Origin: SZUA-252 sp035716005
GTDB lineage: Bacteria > Eisenbacteria > RBG-16-71-46 > SZUA-252
Length of the DNA: 9,400 nucleotides
Reading direction: 5' to 3'
Assembly: GCA_035716005.1 (NCBI GenBank)
Contig: DASTKG010000111.1
Coordinates: 1 to 9,400 of the forward strand
A model generated the notes under the pieces. It was not told the origin of the DNA and did no database searches. It worked only from the letters and a program-made list of their open reading frames with translations. Below are positions 1 through 5,897 of the stretch, in pieces. Each line of letters starts with the position of its first letter. Position 1 is the stretch's first letter. The translations under genes were made by a program, and so were the position numbers.

Positions 1-332
1 CCCGCGACGCCGTAGAGCCTCGGCATGCCGTGAGGCCCCGCGATCTCCACCTCTTCCATGACGCGGAGACCGTTTAGATGCGGCACCAGCGCCTCGCGGC
101 TCCCGGGCTCGGCGAAGAGCGTGACTCCACCCCCCTCGCGGTCCAGCACCGCCCAGGCGAGAGCGACCGGGCGCCCCTTCTCGGTGAGAAAGAGGGTCGG
201 GAGCGCCGCGTCCTTCGCGATGGCCGCAACGTCTTGAGTGCCAGTGCCTTGGAGAAATTCGAGAGAGTCCGGTCCGGTGATCCGCACGACAGCCCAGTCG
301 CGAAAATCGAGAAGAAAAGCGGGCCGATTCAT
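1..332 (-). CDS. ygfZ: YgfZ-like folate-binding protein, N-terminal part (cut by window edge)
   Basis: Translating the minus strand from the ATG at 332 gives an open frame to base 1, about 110 residues. It begins MNRPAFLLDFRDWAVVRITG and continues PDSLEFLQGTGTQDVAAI. The pattern V-x-I-x-G-x-D-x3-F-L-Q-G-x2-T-x-D-V is the N-terminal signature of the YgfZ/GcvT-like folate-binding family, which helps maintain some Fe-S enzymes such as MiaB using tetrahydrofolate. The usual QGQ is QGT here. A following LFLTEKGRPVALAW stretch matches the family's 'G+' beta strand. The diagnostic K-G-C-Y-x-G-Q-E motif would lie beyond the window, so YgfZ cannot be fully separated from a GcvT paralogue. No Shine-Dalgarno sequence precedes the ATG; a TATGCT box lies 9 bases upstream (see the promoter entry). 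The gene is divergent from arsR. Confidence 0.75.
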   Translation of the reverse strand, partial: MNRPAFLLDFRDWAVVRITGPDSLEFLQGTGTQDVAAIAKDAALPTLFLTEKGRPVALAWAVLDREGGGVTLFAEPGSREALVPHLNGLRVMEEVEIAGPHGMPRLYGVA

Positions 333-340
333 GCGGCGGC

Positions 341-346
341 AGCATA
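341..346 (-). promoter_or_regulatory. Putative -10 box for leaderless ygfZ
   Basis: On the minus strand, TATGCT (346 to 341) ends 9 bases before the first base of the ygfZ ATG at 332. No Shine-Dalgarno sequence lies between them. A start site about 7 bases after the box would give a leader of 0-2 bases. No good -35 hexamer is visible, so the call rests on position and on similar boxes at other genes in this window. Confidence 0.35.
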
Positions 347-363
347 CCACCCCCCATGACCCC

Positions 364-392
364 TTGACGTCAGGAGACTTTAATCGTATATT
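364..392 (+). promoter_or_regulatory. arsRM promoter
   Basis: TTGACG (364-369) and TATATT (387-392) are separated by exactly 17 bases, a near-consensus sigma70-type promoter. The expected start is near 399, giving a leader of about 20 bases that carries the GGAGGG Shine-Dalgarno sequence (410-415). The -10 box lies inside the inverted repeat at 381-400, so a repressor bound there would block RNA polymerase. Confidence 0.8.
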
Positions 393-400
393 TACGATTA
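381..400. promoter_or_regulatory. ArsR operator: perfect 8-bp inverted repeat
   Basis: TAATCGTA (381-388) and TACGATTA (393-400) form a perfect inverted repeat around the spacer TATT. The repeat overlaps the -10 box and the expected transcription start of arsRM, and begins 38 bases before the chosen arsR start. An AT-rich dyad of this size at the promoter is typical of ArsR/SmtB-family operators, so autoregulation by the adjacent ArsR is inferred. Confidence 0.8.
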
Positions 401-418
401 ACGATGAACGGAGGGCGC

Positions 419-772
419 ATGAAACCGACACCAGATCTCTCGATTCCACTGAAGCCTCGGCTCGCGGATGTCCCGAGCGGAGAGGACACGGAACTGGCGA
501 ATCTCGCCAAGGCGCTCGGCCACCCGGCTCGCGCCGCGATCGTCCGCTTCCTCCTGTCGGGCGGCGAATGCGTCTGCGGCGGCATCGTCGATCGGCTGCC
601 GCTGGCGCAGGCCACCGTGTCGCAGCACCTGAAAGTGTTGAAGGAAGCGGGCTGGATCGACGGCGAAGTCGACGGTCCGCGCGTCTGCTACTGCGCGAAA
701 CCGGAAACGGTGGCGCGCTTCATCACCCTGGCCCAGGGGCTTCGCCCCGGGGGAGAGAGGAGCGAATCGTGA
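419..772 (+). CDS. arsR: ArsR-family arsenic-responsive repressor
   Basis: A 117-residue winged helix-turn-helix protein of the ArsR/SmtB family. Residues 26-46 (ELANLAKALGHPARAAIVRFL) form the opening helices. The recognition region is QATVSQHLKVLKEAGWI (64-80), and the wing follows (DGEVDGPRVCYC, 81-92). Known family members bind operator DNA as dimers and release it when As(III) or Sb(III) binds cysteines. Candidate ligands are C51 and C53 (E-C-V-C, where E. coli ArsR has LCVCDL) and C90/C92 in C-Y-C. The ATG at 419 is chosen because GGAGGG (410-415) precedes it; an in-frame ATG at 404 would begin almost at the mRNA start and lacks a ribosome site. The stop overlaps the arsM GTG, implying coupled translation. 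The inverted repeat at 381-400 is the likely operator. Confidence 0.9.
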   Translation: MKPTPDLSIPLKPRLADVPSGEDTELANLAKALGHPARAAIVRFLLSGGECVCGGIVDRLPLAQATVSQHLKVLKEAGWIDGEVDGPRVCYCAKPETVARFITLAQGLRPGGERSES

Positions 773-1569
773 GCACGAACGACATTCGGGAGACGGTGCG
801 GGAGCGCTACGGCAAGGTGGCCGAGACGACCGAGGGCGAGCCCTCGGGCTGCTGCGGCACGGACTGCGGCTGCGGCACGACGGTCTCCACCGTTTCGATG
901 GAAGGCCTCGGCTACAGCCAGGAGCAGCGGGACGCGATTCCGCAAGGCGCCGACCTCGGCCTCGGCTGCGGGAATCCCCTCGGCCATGCCGCGGTGAAGC
1001 CGGGCGAGCGCGTGCTCGACCTCGGCTCGGGCGCGGGGATCGACGCGTTCCTCGCGGCGCGCGACACCGGGCCGTCGGGGCACGTGATCGGCGTCGACAT
1101 GACGCCCGCGATGCTCTCCCGCGCGCGGGGCAACGCCGTGAAGGGCGCGTTCCAGAACGTGGAGTTCCGCCTGGGCGAGATCGAGAACCTGCCGGTCGCC
1201 GATTCCACGATCGACGTGGTGATCTCGAACTGCGTCATCAACCTCTCCCCCGACAAGGGGCGCGTCTTCTCGGAAGTGATGCGGGCGCTTCGTCCGGGCG
1301 GTCGCATGGTGGTGAGCGATCTCGTCCTGGTCGCGCCCCTTCCCGAATCGGTGCGCGGCTCCGTCGAGGCCTACGTCGGCTGCGTGGCCGGCGCGTCGAC
1401 CAAGGACGACTATCTCTCCCTCATTCGAAACGCGGGCTTCGAGCGCGTGGAGGTGCTGGAGGAGAAGTCGTACGACATCGCCGGATTCGGCGAGGACGAG
1501 GCGACGGCGGCCGCGACGACGCGGGCCGTGCGCTCGATGAAGGTGAGGGCCTACAAGCCGGGCCGGTGA
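769..1569 (+). CDS. arsM: Arsenite S-adenosylmethionine methyltransferase
   Basis: A 266-residue ArsM, a cytoplasmic enzyme that methylates arsenite with SAM to methylated, often volatile arsenicals. The class I SAM motif is RVLDLGSGAGID (81-92), followed by the acidic VIGVDMTPAML (106-116). The three cysteines essential in characterised ArsM proteins have clear counterparts: C67 in LGLGCGNP, C155 in ISNCVINL and C205 in YVGCVAGA. A Cys-rich N-terminal segment (GCCGTDCGCG, 27-36) precedes the core. The GTG at 769 is chosen because it overlaps the arsR stop (GTGA), has a purine-rich GGGAGAGAGGAG just upstream, and starts the STNDIRETVRERYG segment normal for the family; the open frame to its left overlaps arsR and has no ArsM similarity. 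It shares the arsR promoter and operator. The gene ends 10 bases from the convergent apt stop. Confidence 0.93.
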   Translation: MSTNDIRETVRERYGKVAETTEGEPSGCCGTDCGCGTTVSTVSMEGLGYSQEQRDAIPQGADLGLGCGNPLGHAAVKPGERVLDLGSGAGIDAFLAARDTGPSGHVIGVDMTPAMLSRARGNAVKGAFQNVEFRLGEIENLPVADSTIDVVISNCVINLSPDKGRVFSEVMRALRPGGRMVVSDLVLVAPLPESVRGSVEAYVGCVAGASTKDDYLSLIRNAGFERVEVLEEKSYDIAGFGEDEATAAATTRAVRSMKVRAYKPGR

Positions 1570-1579
1570 GCCCGGCGCG

Positions 1580-2155
1580 CTACTCGGAGAGCGTGACCCG
1601 GCCCTCGCCGTCGAAGGCGATGACCGAATGGACGCGCGCCGAGGACTCGAGCTTCGCGCGGCCTCCGAGGTACGTCAGTTCCACGAGGAAGGCGAAGGCG
1701 ATCGGCTTCAAGCCGAGAGCCTTCGCCAGCGCGTGCGCGGCCTGGGCCGTGCCTCCGGTCGCGATCACGTCGTCGGCGATGAGAACGCGCGCCTTCCCGT
1801 GATGGATGTCGCCGTGCGTCTCCAGCGAGGCGCGTCCGTATTCCAGCGCGTACTCCTCCTTCAGCGTCCGTCCGGGAAGCTTCCCCGGCTTCCGCGCGAG
1901 CACGATCCCCGCCTTCCAGTGCGCCGCGAGCGCGGCCGCCACCAGGAACCCGCGCGCCTCGATTCCAAGGACCAGATCGGGAGGCGCGGCGTCGAACGGC
2001 TTCGCGAGCGCGCGCACCGTTCGCTCCCAAGCGTTCCCATCGGACCAGAGGGGCGTGAGATCGCGGAAGAGAACGCCGGGCTGCGGCCAGTCGTGAACCG
2101 GGCGAACCCAATCCGAGAGCGGGGCGTCGGGGCGAGTCGGTGGCGACCACGTCAT
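1580..2155 (-). CDS. apt: Adenine phosphoribosyltransferase
   Basis: A 191-residue cytoplasmic enzyme that converts adenine and PRPP to AMP and pyrophosphate in purine salvage. The N-terminal DWPQPGVLFRDLTPLW (22-37) matches the 'P-x-PG-x-x-F-x-D-x-T' start of APT proteins. VLGIEARGFLVAAALA (62-77) and the ARKPGKLP loop (87-94) are also characteristic. The PRPP-binding signature is RVLIADDVIATGGTA (123-137), with the two acidic residues D128 and D129. The length is slightly above the usual 170-180 because of a short N-terminal extension. The ATG at 2155 has no Shine-Dalgarno sequence, but a promoter ends 8 bases upstream, suggesting a leaderless message. It is divergent from the TIGR01777 gene and convergent with arsM. 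Confidence 0.95.
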   Translation of the reverse strand: MTWSPPTRPDAPLSDWVRPVHDWPQPGVLFRDLTPLWSDGNAWERTVRALAKPFDAAPPDLVLGIEARGFLVAAALAAHWKAGIVLARKPGKLPGRTLKEEYALEYGRASLETHGDIHHGKARVLIADDVIATGGTAQAAHALAKALGLKPIAFAFLVELTYLGGRAKLESSARVHSVIAFDGEGRVTLSE

Positions 2156-2162
2156 GCGCCGA

Positions 2163-2192
2163 AGGCTACGCGGGGTCGAAGCCCCGGCGCAA
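2163..2192 (-). promoter_or_regulatory. Putative apt promoter (leaderless type)
   Basis: On the minus strand, TTGCGC (2192 to 2187) and TAGCCT (2168 to 2163) are separated by 18 bases. The -10 box ends 8 bases before the first base of the apt ATG, and no Shine-Dalgarno sequence lies between. The same -35 hexamer, TTGCGC, occurs with TAGGCT at the promoter at 4541-4569, which supports both calls. Confidence 0.55.
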
Positions 2193-2198
2193 TTCCTC

Positions 2199-2210
2199 TC
2201 TGGTACCAGA
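2199..2210. promoter_or_regulatory. 12-bp perfect palindrome between divergent promoters
   Basis: TCTGGTACCAGA is a perfect 12-base palindrome in the 77-base gap between apt and the divergent TIGR01777 gene. It lies just upstream of the apt -35 hexamer and near the -35 position of the other gene. It could be an operator controlling both directions, but no regulator can be named. Confidence 0.35.
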
Positions 2211-2220
2211 TTTCATCGGG

Positions 2221-2226
2221 TAGACT
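2221..2226 (+). promoter_or_regulatory. Putative -10 box for leaderless TIGR01777 gene
   Basis: TAGACT ends 7 bases before the ATG at 2233, so initiation at the normal distance would fall on the A of the start codon. There is no Shine-Dalgarno sequence. No convincing -35 hexamer is present, although the palindrome at 2199-2210 covers that region. Confidence 0.45.
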
Positions 2227-2232
2227 GCCTCC

Positions 2233-3147
2233 ATGCGAATCCTCGTCGGCGGTTCGAGCGGGCTTCTCGGCCGCGCGCTTCTGCCGAAGCTGCTAGCCGC
2301 GGGGCACGAGGTCGGGCGTCTCGTCCGGGGCGCGCCCGGCGGCGCCGCCACCGCGGACGCCGTCCCGTGGGATCCCGAACGCGGACTCCTCGAACCATCC
2401 CGCCTTCGCGGCTACGACGCCGTCGTCCATCTCGGCGGCGTCTCCATCGCGTCGGGCCGCTGGAGCGTGGGGCGGAAGCAGGCCATCCTCGACAGCCGGG
2501 TCCGCTCCACGCTCCTCCTCGCGGAGCGAATCGAGACCGCGCCGGCGTCCGCGCGCCCCCGGGCGTTCGTCGTGGCGTCGGCCACGGGCTATTACGGAAA
2601 CCGCGGCGACGAACCTCTCACCGAATCGAGCGCGTCGGGCGAGGGATTCCTGGCCGACGTCTGCCGCGCGTGGGAAGAGGCCGCCGCCCCGGCGGCGCGC
2701 GCGGGGGTTCGCGTGGCGCACGTCCGCACCGGCATGGTGCTCGCCCGCGAGGGAGGCGCCCTCGCGTCGATGCTCCTCCCGTTCCGTCTCGGACTCGGCG
2801 GCCCGATCGGAGGCGGCCGGCAATGGTGGCCCTGGATCTCGCTCGAGGACGCGGCCGCGGTCTTCGCGCGCCTCGTCGAGGACGCGTCGCTCTCCGGCGC
2901 CGTCAACGCGGTGGCGCCCGAGAGCGTGACGAGCGCGGAGTTCGCGCGCTCCCTCGGTCGCGCGCTCCATCGTCCCGCCGTTCTGCCGGTCCCCGCGTTC
3001 GCGCTGCGAATCCTCCTCGGCGAGATGGCCGACGGGCTCCTCCTCTCGAGCACGCGCGTGGTCCCCGAGAAGCTGACGAGGGCGGGGTTCGTCTTCGCGC
3101 GGCCTCGCCTCGAGGAAGCCCTTCGGGCGGCGCTCGCGCGAGCCTGA
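2233..3147 (+). CDS. TIGR01777/YfcH-like NAD(P)-binding epimerase-family oxidoreductase
   Basis: A 304-residue short-chain (extended SDR) protein. The Rossmann dinucleotide motif is GGSSGLLG (6-13). The family-typical VHLGGVSIASGRW (65-77) and SATGYYGNRGDEPLTE (116-131) follow; the YYG segment (120-122) occupies the SDR active-site region. The later GGPIGGGRQWWPWISLEDAA stretch and a C-terminal domain ending in PEKLTRAGFVF are hallmarks of the TIGR01777 group (E. coli YfcH, cyanobacterial SulA homologues). The substrate of this family is not established, so only an NAD(P)-dependent oxidoreductase or epimerase role is inferred. Length is normal. The ATG at 2233 starts directly at the Rossmann strand and has a -10 box at leaderless distance. 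The ndh start lies 4 bases after its stop, so the two probably form an operon. Confidence 0.88.
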   Translation: MRILVGGSSGLLGRALLPKLLAAGHEVGRLVRGAPGGAATADAVPWDPERGLLEPSRLRGYDAVVHLGGVSIASGRWSVGRKQAILDSRVRSTLLLAERIETAPASARPRAFVVASATGYYGNRGDEPLTESSASGEGFLADVCRAWEEAAAPAARAGVRVAHVRTGMVLAREGGALASMLLPFRLGLGGPIGGGRQWWPWISLEDAAAVFARLVEDASLSGAVNAVAPESVTSAEFARSLGRALHRPAVLPVPAFALRILLGEMADGLLLSSTRVVPEKLTRAGFVFARPRLEEALRAALARA

Positions 3148-3151
3148 CACG

Positions 3152-4501
3152 ATGGCCGGACGGAAGCTCGTCGTTCTCGGCGGAGGGTTCGCGGGACTCG
3201 ACGTCGCGCGCTCGATCGGACGGTCGCGCGTCGCGCGCGAGTACTGGGACACCGTGCTCGTCGACAAGGAGAACTTCTTCCAGTTCAACCCGCTCCTCCC
3301 CGCCGTCGCGGTCGGCGCGGTGGAGACGCGCCACATCGTCTACCCCCTCCGCCAGATGGCGAAGCACCGCCACATCCGCTTCCACAAGAACAAGGCGATC
3401 CGCATCGACCTCGCCCGGCAGGAAGTCACGCTCCACAACAATCTCGTCCAGCCGTACGACGTTCTGACGATCTCGGTCGGAAGCGTGACGAACTACTACG
3501 GAGTCCCGGGCGCCGCGGAGAACACGCGCCCCTTCAAGACCGTCGTCGACGCCATGACCCTTCGCGCCCGCGTCGTGGAACTCTTCGAGATGGCCGAGCA
3601 GGCGGAGAGCGTGGCGCAGCGGCGGCGCCTCCTCTCCTTCGCCATCGTGGGGGGCGGCGTCACCGGCGTCGAGGTGGCGGCCGAGCTGATCGAGATGGCG
3701 CGCGACACGCTCCTCCCCCGCTATCCCAACCTCTCGCGGCAGGATCTCACGGTCACGATCGTGGAAGGCGGCTCGCGCCTCGTGCCGAGCGCCAGGCCCG
3801 AGCATTCCGAGTACGTCCTTCGGTTCCTGGAGCGCCGCGGCGTGCGCGTTCTCCTCGACGCGCCGGTGAAGCGCGTGGAGCCGAAGCGCCTCCATCTGCC
3901 CGACGGCCGACGGGTGGAGGCCTTCACGCTGCTCTGGACGGCCGGCGTCTGCCCGCCGCCCCTGGTCGCCGAGCTCCCGTTCTCGTTCCACAAGGACGGC
4001 CGCGTGCTGGTGAACGAGGAGCTTCATCCCCTCGGAGCGAACGGCGAGGCGTTCGCGAACGTCTACGTGCTCGGCGACTGCGCGGCCTCGCGCCGCGCGG
4101 ACGGGGCCTTCCAGCCGGCGCTCTCCCAGACCGCCGTCGCGATGGGCGCCTACGTCGGCGAAACGCTCGTCCGGCGCGCGCACGGCAAGCCGGCCGAGCC
4201 GTTCCGCTTCAAGGACGCCGGCTACATCATCTCGCTCGGAAAGCACTCGAGCGTCGTCTCTCTCTTCGGGCTCTCGGTCTCGGGAAAGCTCGCGTGGCTC
4301 CTCTGGGCGGGCGCCTACCTCGTGAAGATGGTGGGCGTTCGGAAGCAGATCGAGGTCGGAATCGACCATCTGACCCACGTTTTCTTCGAGCACGACAGCT
4401 CCCAGATCTTGAATCGCCGCGCGGTCTTGGCGGACGAGGAGGTGAATCTCTCCCTCTCGGCCGCGCCGGGCGAGTCCCAGACGGGACCCGGCGACGTATA
4501 A
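3152..4501 (+). CDS. ndh: Type II NADH:quinone oxidoreductase (NDH-2)
   Basis: A 449-residue single-subunit flavoenzyme expected to pass electrons from NADH to membrane quinone without pumping protons. The N-terminal FAD-binding motif is VVLGGGFAGLDVA (7-19), the second nucleotide-binding fold starts at FAIVGGGVTGVEVAAEL (163-179), and VYVLGDCA (304-311) is the C-terminal FAD contact. LSQTAVAMG (324-332) corresponds to the quinone-site AQxAxQ region of NDH-2, though less canonical. The hydrophobic, amphipathic C-terminal stretch LFGLSVSGKLAWLLWAGAYL (371-390) fits the known membrane anchor. No Shine-Dalgarno sequence is seen; the start lies 4 bases after the previous stop, so coupling is likely. 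The close alternative is another NDH-2-like pyridine nucleotide-disulphide oxidoreductase. Its position before an exported cytochrome cluster suggests a respiratory role. Confidence 0.88.
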   Translation: MAGRKLVVLGGGFAGLDVARSIGRSRVAREYWDTVLVDKENFFQFNPLLPAVAVGAVETRHIVYPLRQMAKHRHIRFHKNKAIRIDLARQEVTLHNNLVQPYDVLTISVGSVTNYYGVPGAAENTRPFKTVVDAMTLRARVVELFEMAEQAESVAQRRRLLSFAIVGGGVTGVEVAAELIEMARDTLLPRYPNLSRQDLTVTIVEGGSRLVPSARPEHSEYVLRFLERRGVRVLLDAPVKRVEPKRLHLPDGRRVEAFTLLWTAGVCPPPLVAELPFSFHKDGRVLVNEELHPLGANGEAFANVYVLGDCAASRRADGAFQPALSQTAVAMGAYVGETLVRRAHGKPAEPFRFKDAGYIISLGKHSSVVSLFGLSVSGKLAWLLWAGAYLVKMVGVRKQIEVGIDHLTHVFFEHDSSQILNRRAVLADEEVNLSLSAAPGESQTGPGDV

Positions 4502-4516
4502 CCGTGGTACAAGGGA

Positions 4517-4532
4517 GTGAAGGGCGCTTCAC
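4517..4532. repeat. Small perfect inverted repeat downstream of ndh
   Basis: GTGAAG (4517-4522) and CTTCAC (4527-4532) form a 6-bp stem with a GGCG loop, 16 bases after the ndh stop and 8 bases before the next -35 box. There is no T-run, so it is a weak terminator candidate; a regulator site for the next promoter is equally possible. Confidence 0.3.
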
Positions 4533-4540
4533 AACTCGCA

Positions 4541-4569
4541 TTGCGCCCCCGGGCCTCGTTCGTTAGGCT
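4541..4569 (+). promoter_or_regulatory. Putative promoter of the first Cys/His paralogue
   Basis: TTGCGC (4541-4546) and TAGGCT (4564-4569) are separated by exactly 17 bases. Initiation near 4576 would give a leader of about 60 bases ending in the strong ribosome site AAAAGGAGG (4621-4629), 7 bases before the ATG. The hexamers match those proposed for apt. Confidence 0.5.
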
Positions 4570-4636
4570 CTTCCCGGGAGGGAACTCATCGAGCCGGCCC
4601 TGGAACGGGCGGCACATTCCAAAAGGAGGCTTCACG

Positions 4637-5035
4637 ATGAATCGGAAGTTAACGGTCGTTCTTGCCCTGGCCGCAGTCGCTCTCTTCGCGTTCTCCGGCG
4701 CGTTCGCCGCCGACGCCAAGAAGGCCGAGCCGAAGAGCCAGAGCTGGACGGGCGAGATCATCGATCTCGGCTGCTACATGGGGCATGGCGCGAAGGGCGC
4801 CGGCCATCAGGAGTGCGCGCTCAAGTGCATCTCGAACGGGATGCCGATGGGCCTGCTCACGAACGGAAACAAGGTGTACGTCCTCACGATGAACCACGAC
4901 AACGCCGATCCGTTCAACGCCTGCAAGACGATGGCTTCGCAGCAGGTGAAGATCACCGGCACGATGACCACCAAGGGTGGCGTCCAGACGATCGAAGTCG
5001 CGGCGGCCGAAGCGGCCCCCGCTCCCGCGAAGTAA
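4637..5035 (+). CDS. Exported Cys/His-rich protein, paralogue 1 of 3
   Basis: A 132-residue protein of a family I cannot name. Residues 1-24 form a clear signal peptide (basic N-region, VVLALAAVALFAF core, cleavage likely AFA|AD), so the mature protein should be periplasmic or secreted. The core (37-121) contains GEIIDLGCYMGHG, GHQECALKC and MPMG, with C46, H57, C60, C64, M71 and H87. A fourth cysteine, C96, follows. The spacing C-x10-H-x2-C-x3-C-x6-M-x15-H is identical in the two paralogues downstream. The C-terminal half (VKITGTMTTKGGVQTIEV) looks like the last strands of an OB-like barrel, an inference from pattern only. An Ala/Pro tail ends it. AAAAGGAGG at 4621-4629 gives it the strongest ribosome site in the window. 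A metal or redox role with the adjacent cytochrome is inferred. Confidence 0.85.
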   Translation: MNRKLTVVLALAAVALFAFSGAFAADAKKAEPKSQSWTGEIIDLGCYMGHGAKGAGHQECALKCISNGMPMGLLTNGNKVYVLTMNHDNADPFNACKTMASQQVKITGTMTTKGGVQTIEVAAAEAAPAPAK

Positions 5036-5042
5036 CCGGACG

Positions 5043-5074
5043 CGCGCGTGGAGTCCTCCGGGGCTCCACGCGCG
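5043..5074 (+). terminator. Very stable hairpin with UCCG tetraloop between paralogue 1 and cytochrome gene
   Basis: Bases 5043-5056 pair with 5061-5074 to give a 14-bp stem (one G-U pair at 5054/5063) closed by the tetraloop UCCG (5057-5060) on a C-G pair, the exceptionally stable C(UNCG)G class. It starts 8 bases after the stop of paralogue 1. The following bases (TTCCACATTC) hold no proper T-run, so it may be an imperfect terminator, a processing or mRNA-stabilising element, or a partial attenuator before the cytochrome gene. Confidence 0.55.
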
Positions 5075-5084
5075 TTCCACATTC

Positions 5085-5855
5085 ATGGCTCGCCGCGCCG
5101 TTCTCCTCGTCCTCGCCATGCTCGCCGTCGTCGCGCTCCTCGCGGCGGCCGACTCCTTTCGCCCGCGTCTGACCGCCTCCGAGCGCGGCCGGCGGATCGC
5201 GGAGGCGAACGGCTGCTTCTCCTGCCATGGGCCCGAAGGGGTGAAGGGCGTCCCGAATCCGGGGCGCGCCGATCTCACCGTGCCCTCCTTTCCCGGGGCG
5301 CTCATGATGTACGCGAAGGACGCGGGCCAGGTCCGCGAGTGGATCGAGGACGGCTCGACGGAGGCGAAGCGCGCGAGCCGGACCTGGCGGGCCGAACGCG
5401 AGAAGGGCGCGCTCCGCATGCCGGCCTTCGAGAAGCGGCTCACGCCGCGCGAGATCGACGACCTCGTGGCCTTCGTCCTCGCCTCGGCGGGAGAGCCGGC
5501 GCCGGAGGACTCGCTGCCGGCGGCGGGACTCGAGCGGGCGCGCGACCTCGGCTGCTTCGGCTGCCACGGCGAAGGGGGGCGTTTCGCGCGCCCCAATCCC
5601 GGCTCCTTCAAGGGGTACGTCCCACCCTGGGACGGCCCCGACTTCGCGGAGCTCGTCTCGGGCCGCGCCGAGTTCGACGAGTGGGTGGAATCGGGGGTCG
5701 CCCGGCGATTCGCGACGAACCCCGCCGCCGCCTATTTCCTCAAGCGCGCCACGCTCCATATGCCCCACTACCGCAGGCACTTGCAGCAGGGAGACCTCGA
5801 CGCCCTCTGGGCCTACGTGACATGGCTCCGAGCGCTACCTGCCGCTACGCCATAG
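5085..5855 (+). CDS. Exported two-haem c-type cytochrome
   Basis: A 256-residue protein with two covalent haem sites, CFSCH (44-48) and CFGCH (157-161). Each site is followed by a candidate axial methionine in an M-P motif: M112 (LRMPAFEKRLTPREIDDLVAFV) and M226 (LHMPHYRRHLQQGDLDALWAYV). The two halves are thus repeats of a class I cytochrome c fold. Residues 1-22 (MARRAVLLVLAMLAVVALLAA) are a signal peptide or uncleaved anchor, placing the haems in the periplasm. It should carry electrons between quinol-linked or periplasmic donors and a terminal acceptor; the partner is unknown. The ATG at 5085 is fixed by the signal peptide. It has no Shine-Dalgarno sequence and sits 11 bases after a strong hairpin. 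Genes for Cys/His paralogues lie on both sides, so a shared pathway is inferred. Confidence 0.9.
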   Translation: MARRAVLLVLAMLAVVALLAAADSFRPRLTASERGRRIAEANGCFSCHGPEGVKGVPNPGRADLTVPSFPGALMMYAKDAGQVREWIEDGSTEAKRASRTWRAEREKGALRMPAFEKRLTPREIDDLVAFVLASAGEPAPEDSLPAAGLERARDLGCFGCHGEGGRFARPNPGSFKGYVPPWDGPDFAELVSGRAEFDEWVESGVARRFATNPAAAYFLKRATLHMPHYRRHLQQGDLDALWAYVTWLRALPAATP

Positions 5856-5885
5856 GTACCGTGGAGCAACCGAACTCCGCCGGGG

Positions 5886-5891
5886 TATCGT
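5886..5891 (+). promoter_or_regulatory. Putative -10 box for leaderless paralogue 2
   Basis: TATCGT ends 7 bases before the ATG at 5898, the same distance as at the TIGR01777 gene. No Shine-Dalgarno sequence lies between. It falls in the 42-base gap after the cytochrome stop, so paralogue 2 may have its own start site as well as read-through. No good -35 hexamer is seen. Confidence 0.4.
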
Positions 5892-5897
5892 CTTTAC

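Noticed and set aside
365..372. TGACGTCA palindrome over the arsRM -35 box
   Set aside because: It resembles the eukaryotic CRE site, has no known meaning in bacteria, and is short enough to be chance.
238..768. N-terminal extension of arsM back to an ATG at 238
   Set aside because: It overlaps the ygfZ start region and all of arsR and resembles no ArsM N-terminus. The GTG at 769 gives the normal family start.
2171..2186. CGGGG/CCCCG hairpin upstream of apt
   Set aside because: Only 5 bp and upstream of the proposed leaderless start site; expected by chance in such GC-rich DNA.
2154..3467. Plus-strand open frame overlapping the TIGR01777 and ndh genes
   Set aside because: The translation is almost all Arg, Gly and Pro, typical of an out-of-frame reading of GC-rich coding DNA; the other frame holds two complete recognised proteins.
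2903..4393. Long open frame (496 codons) on the minus strand opposite ndh
   Set aside because: It lies antisense to a clearly recognisable NDH-2, has a low-complexity Arg/Glu/Asp-rich translation with no domain, and arises from high GC at third codon positions.
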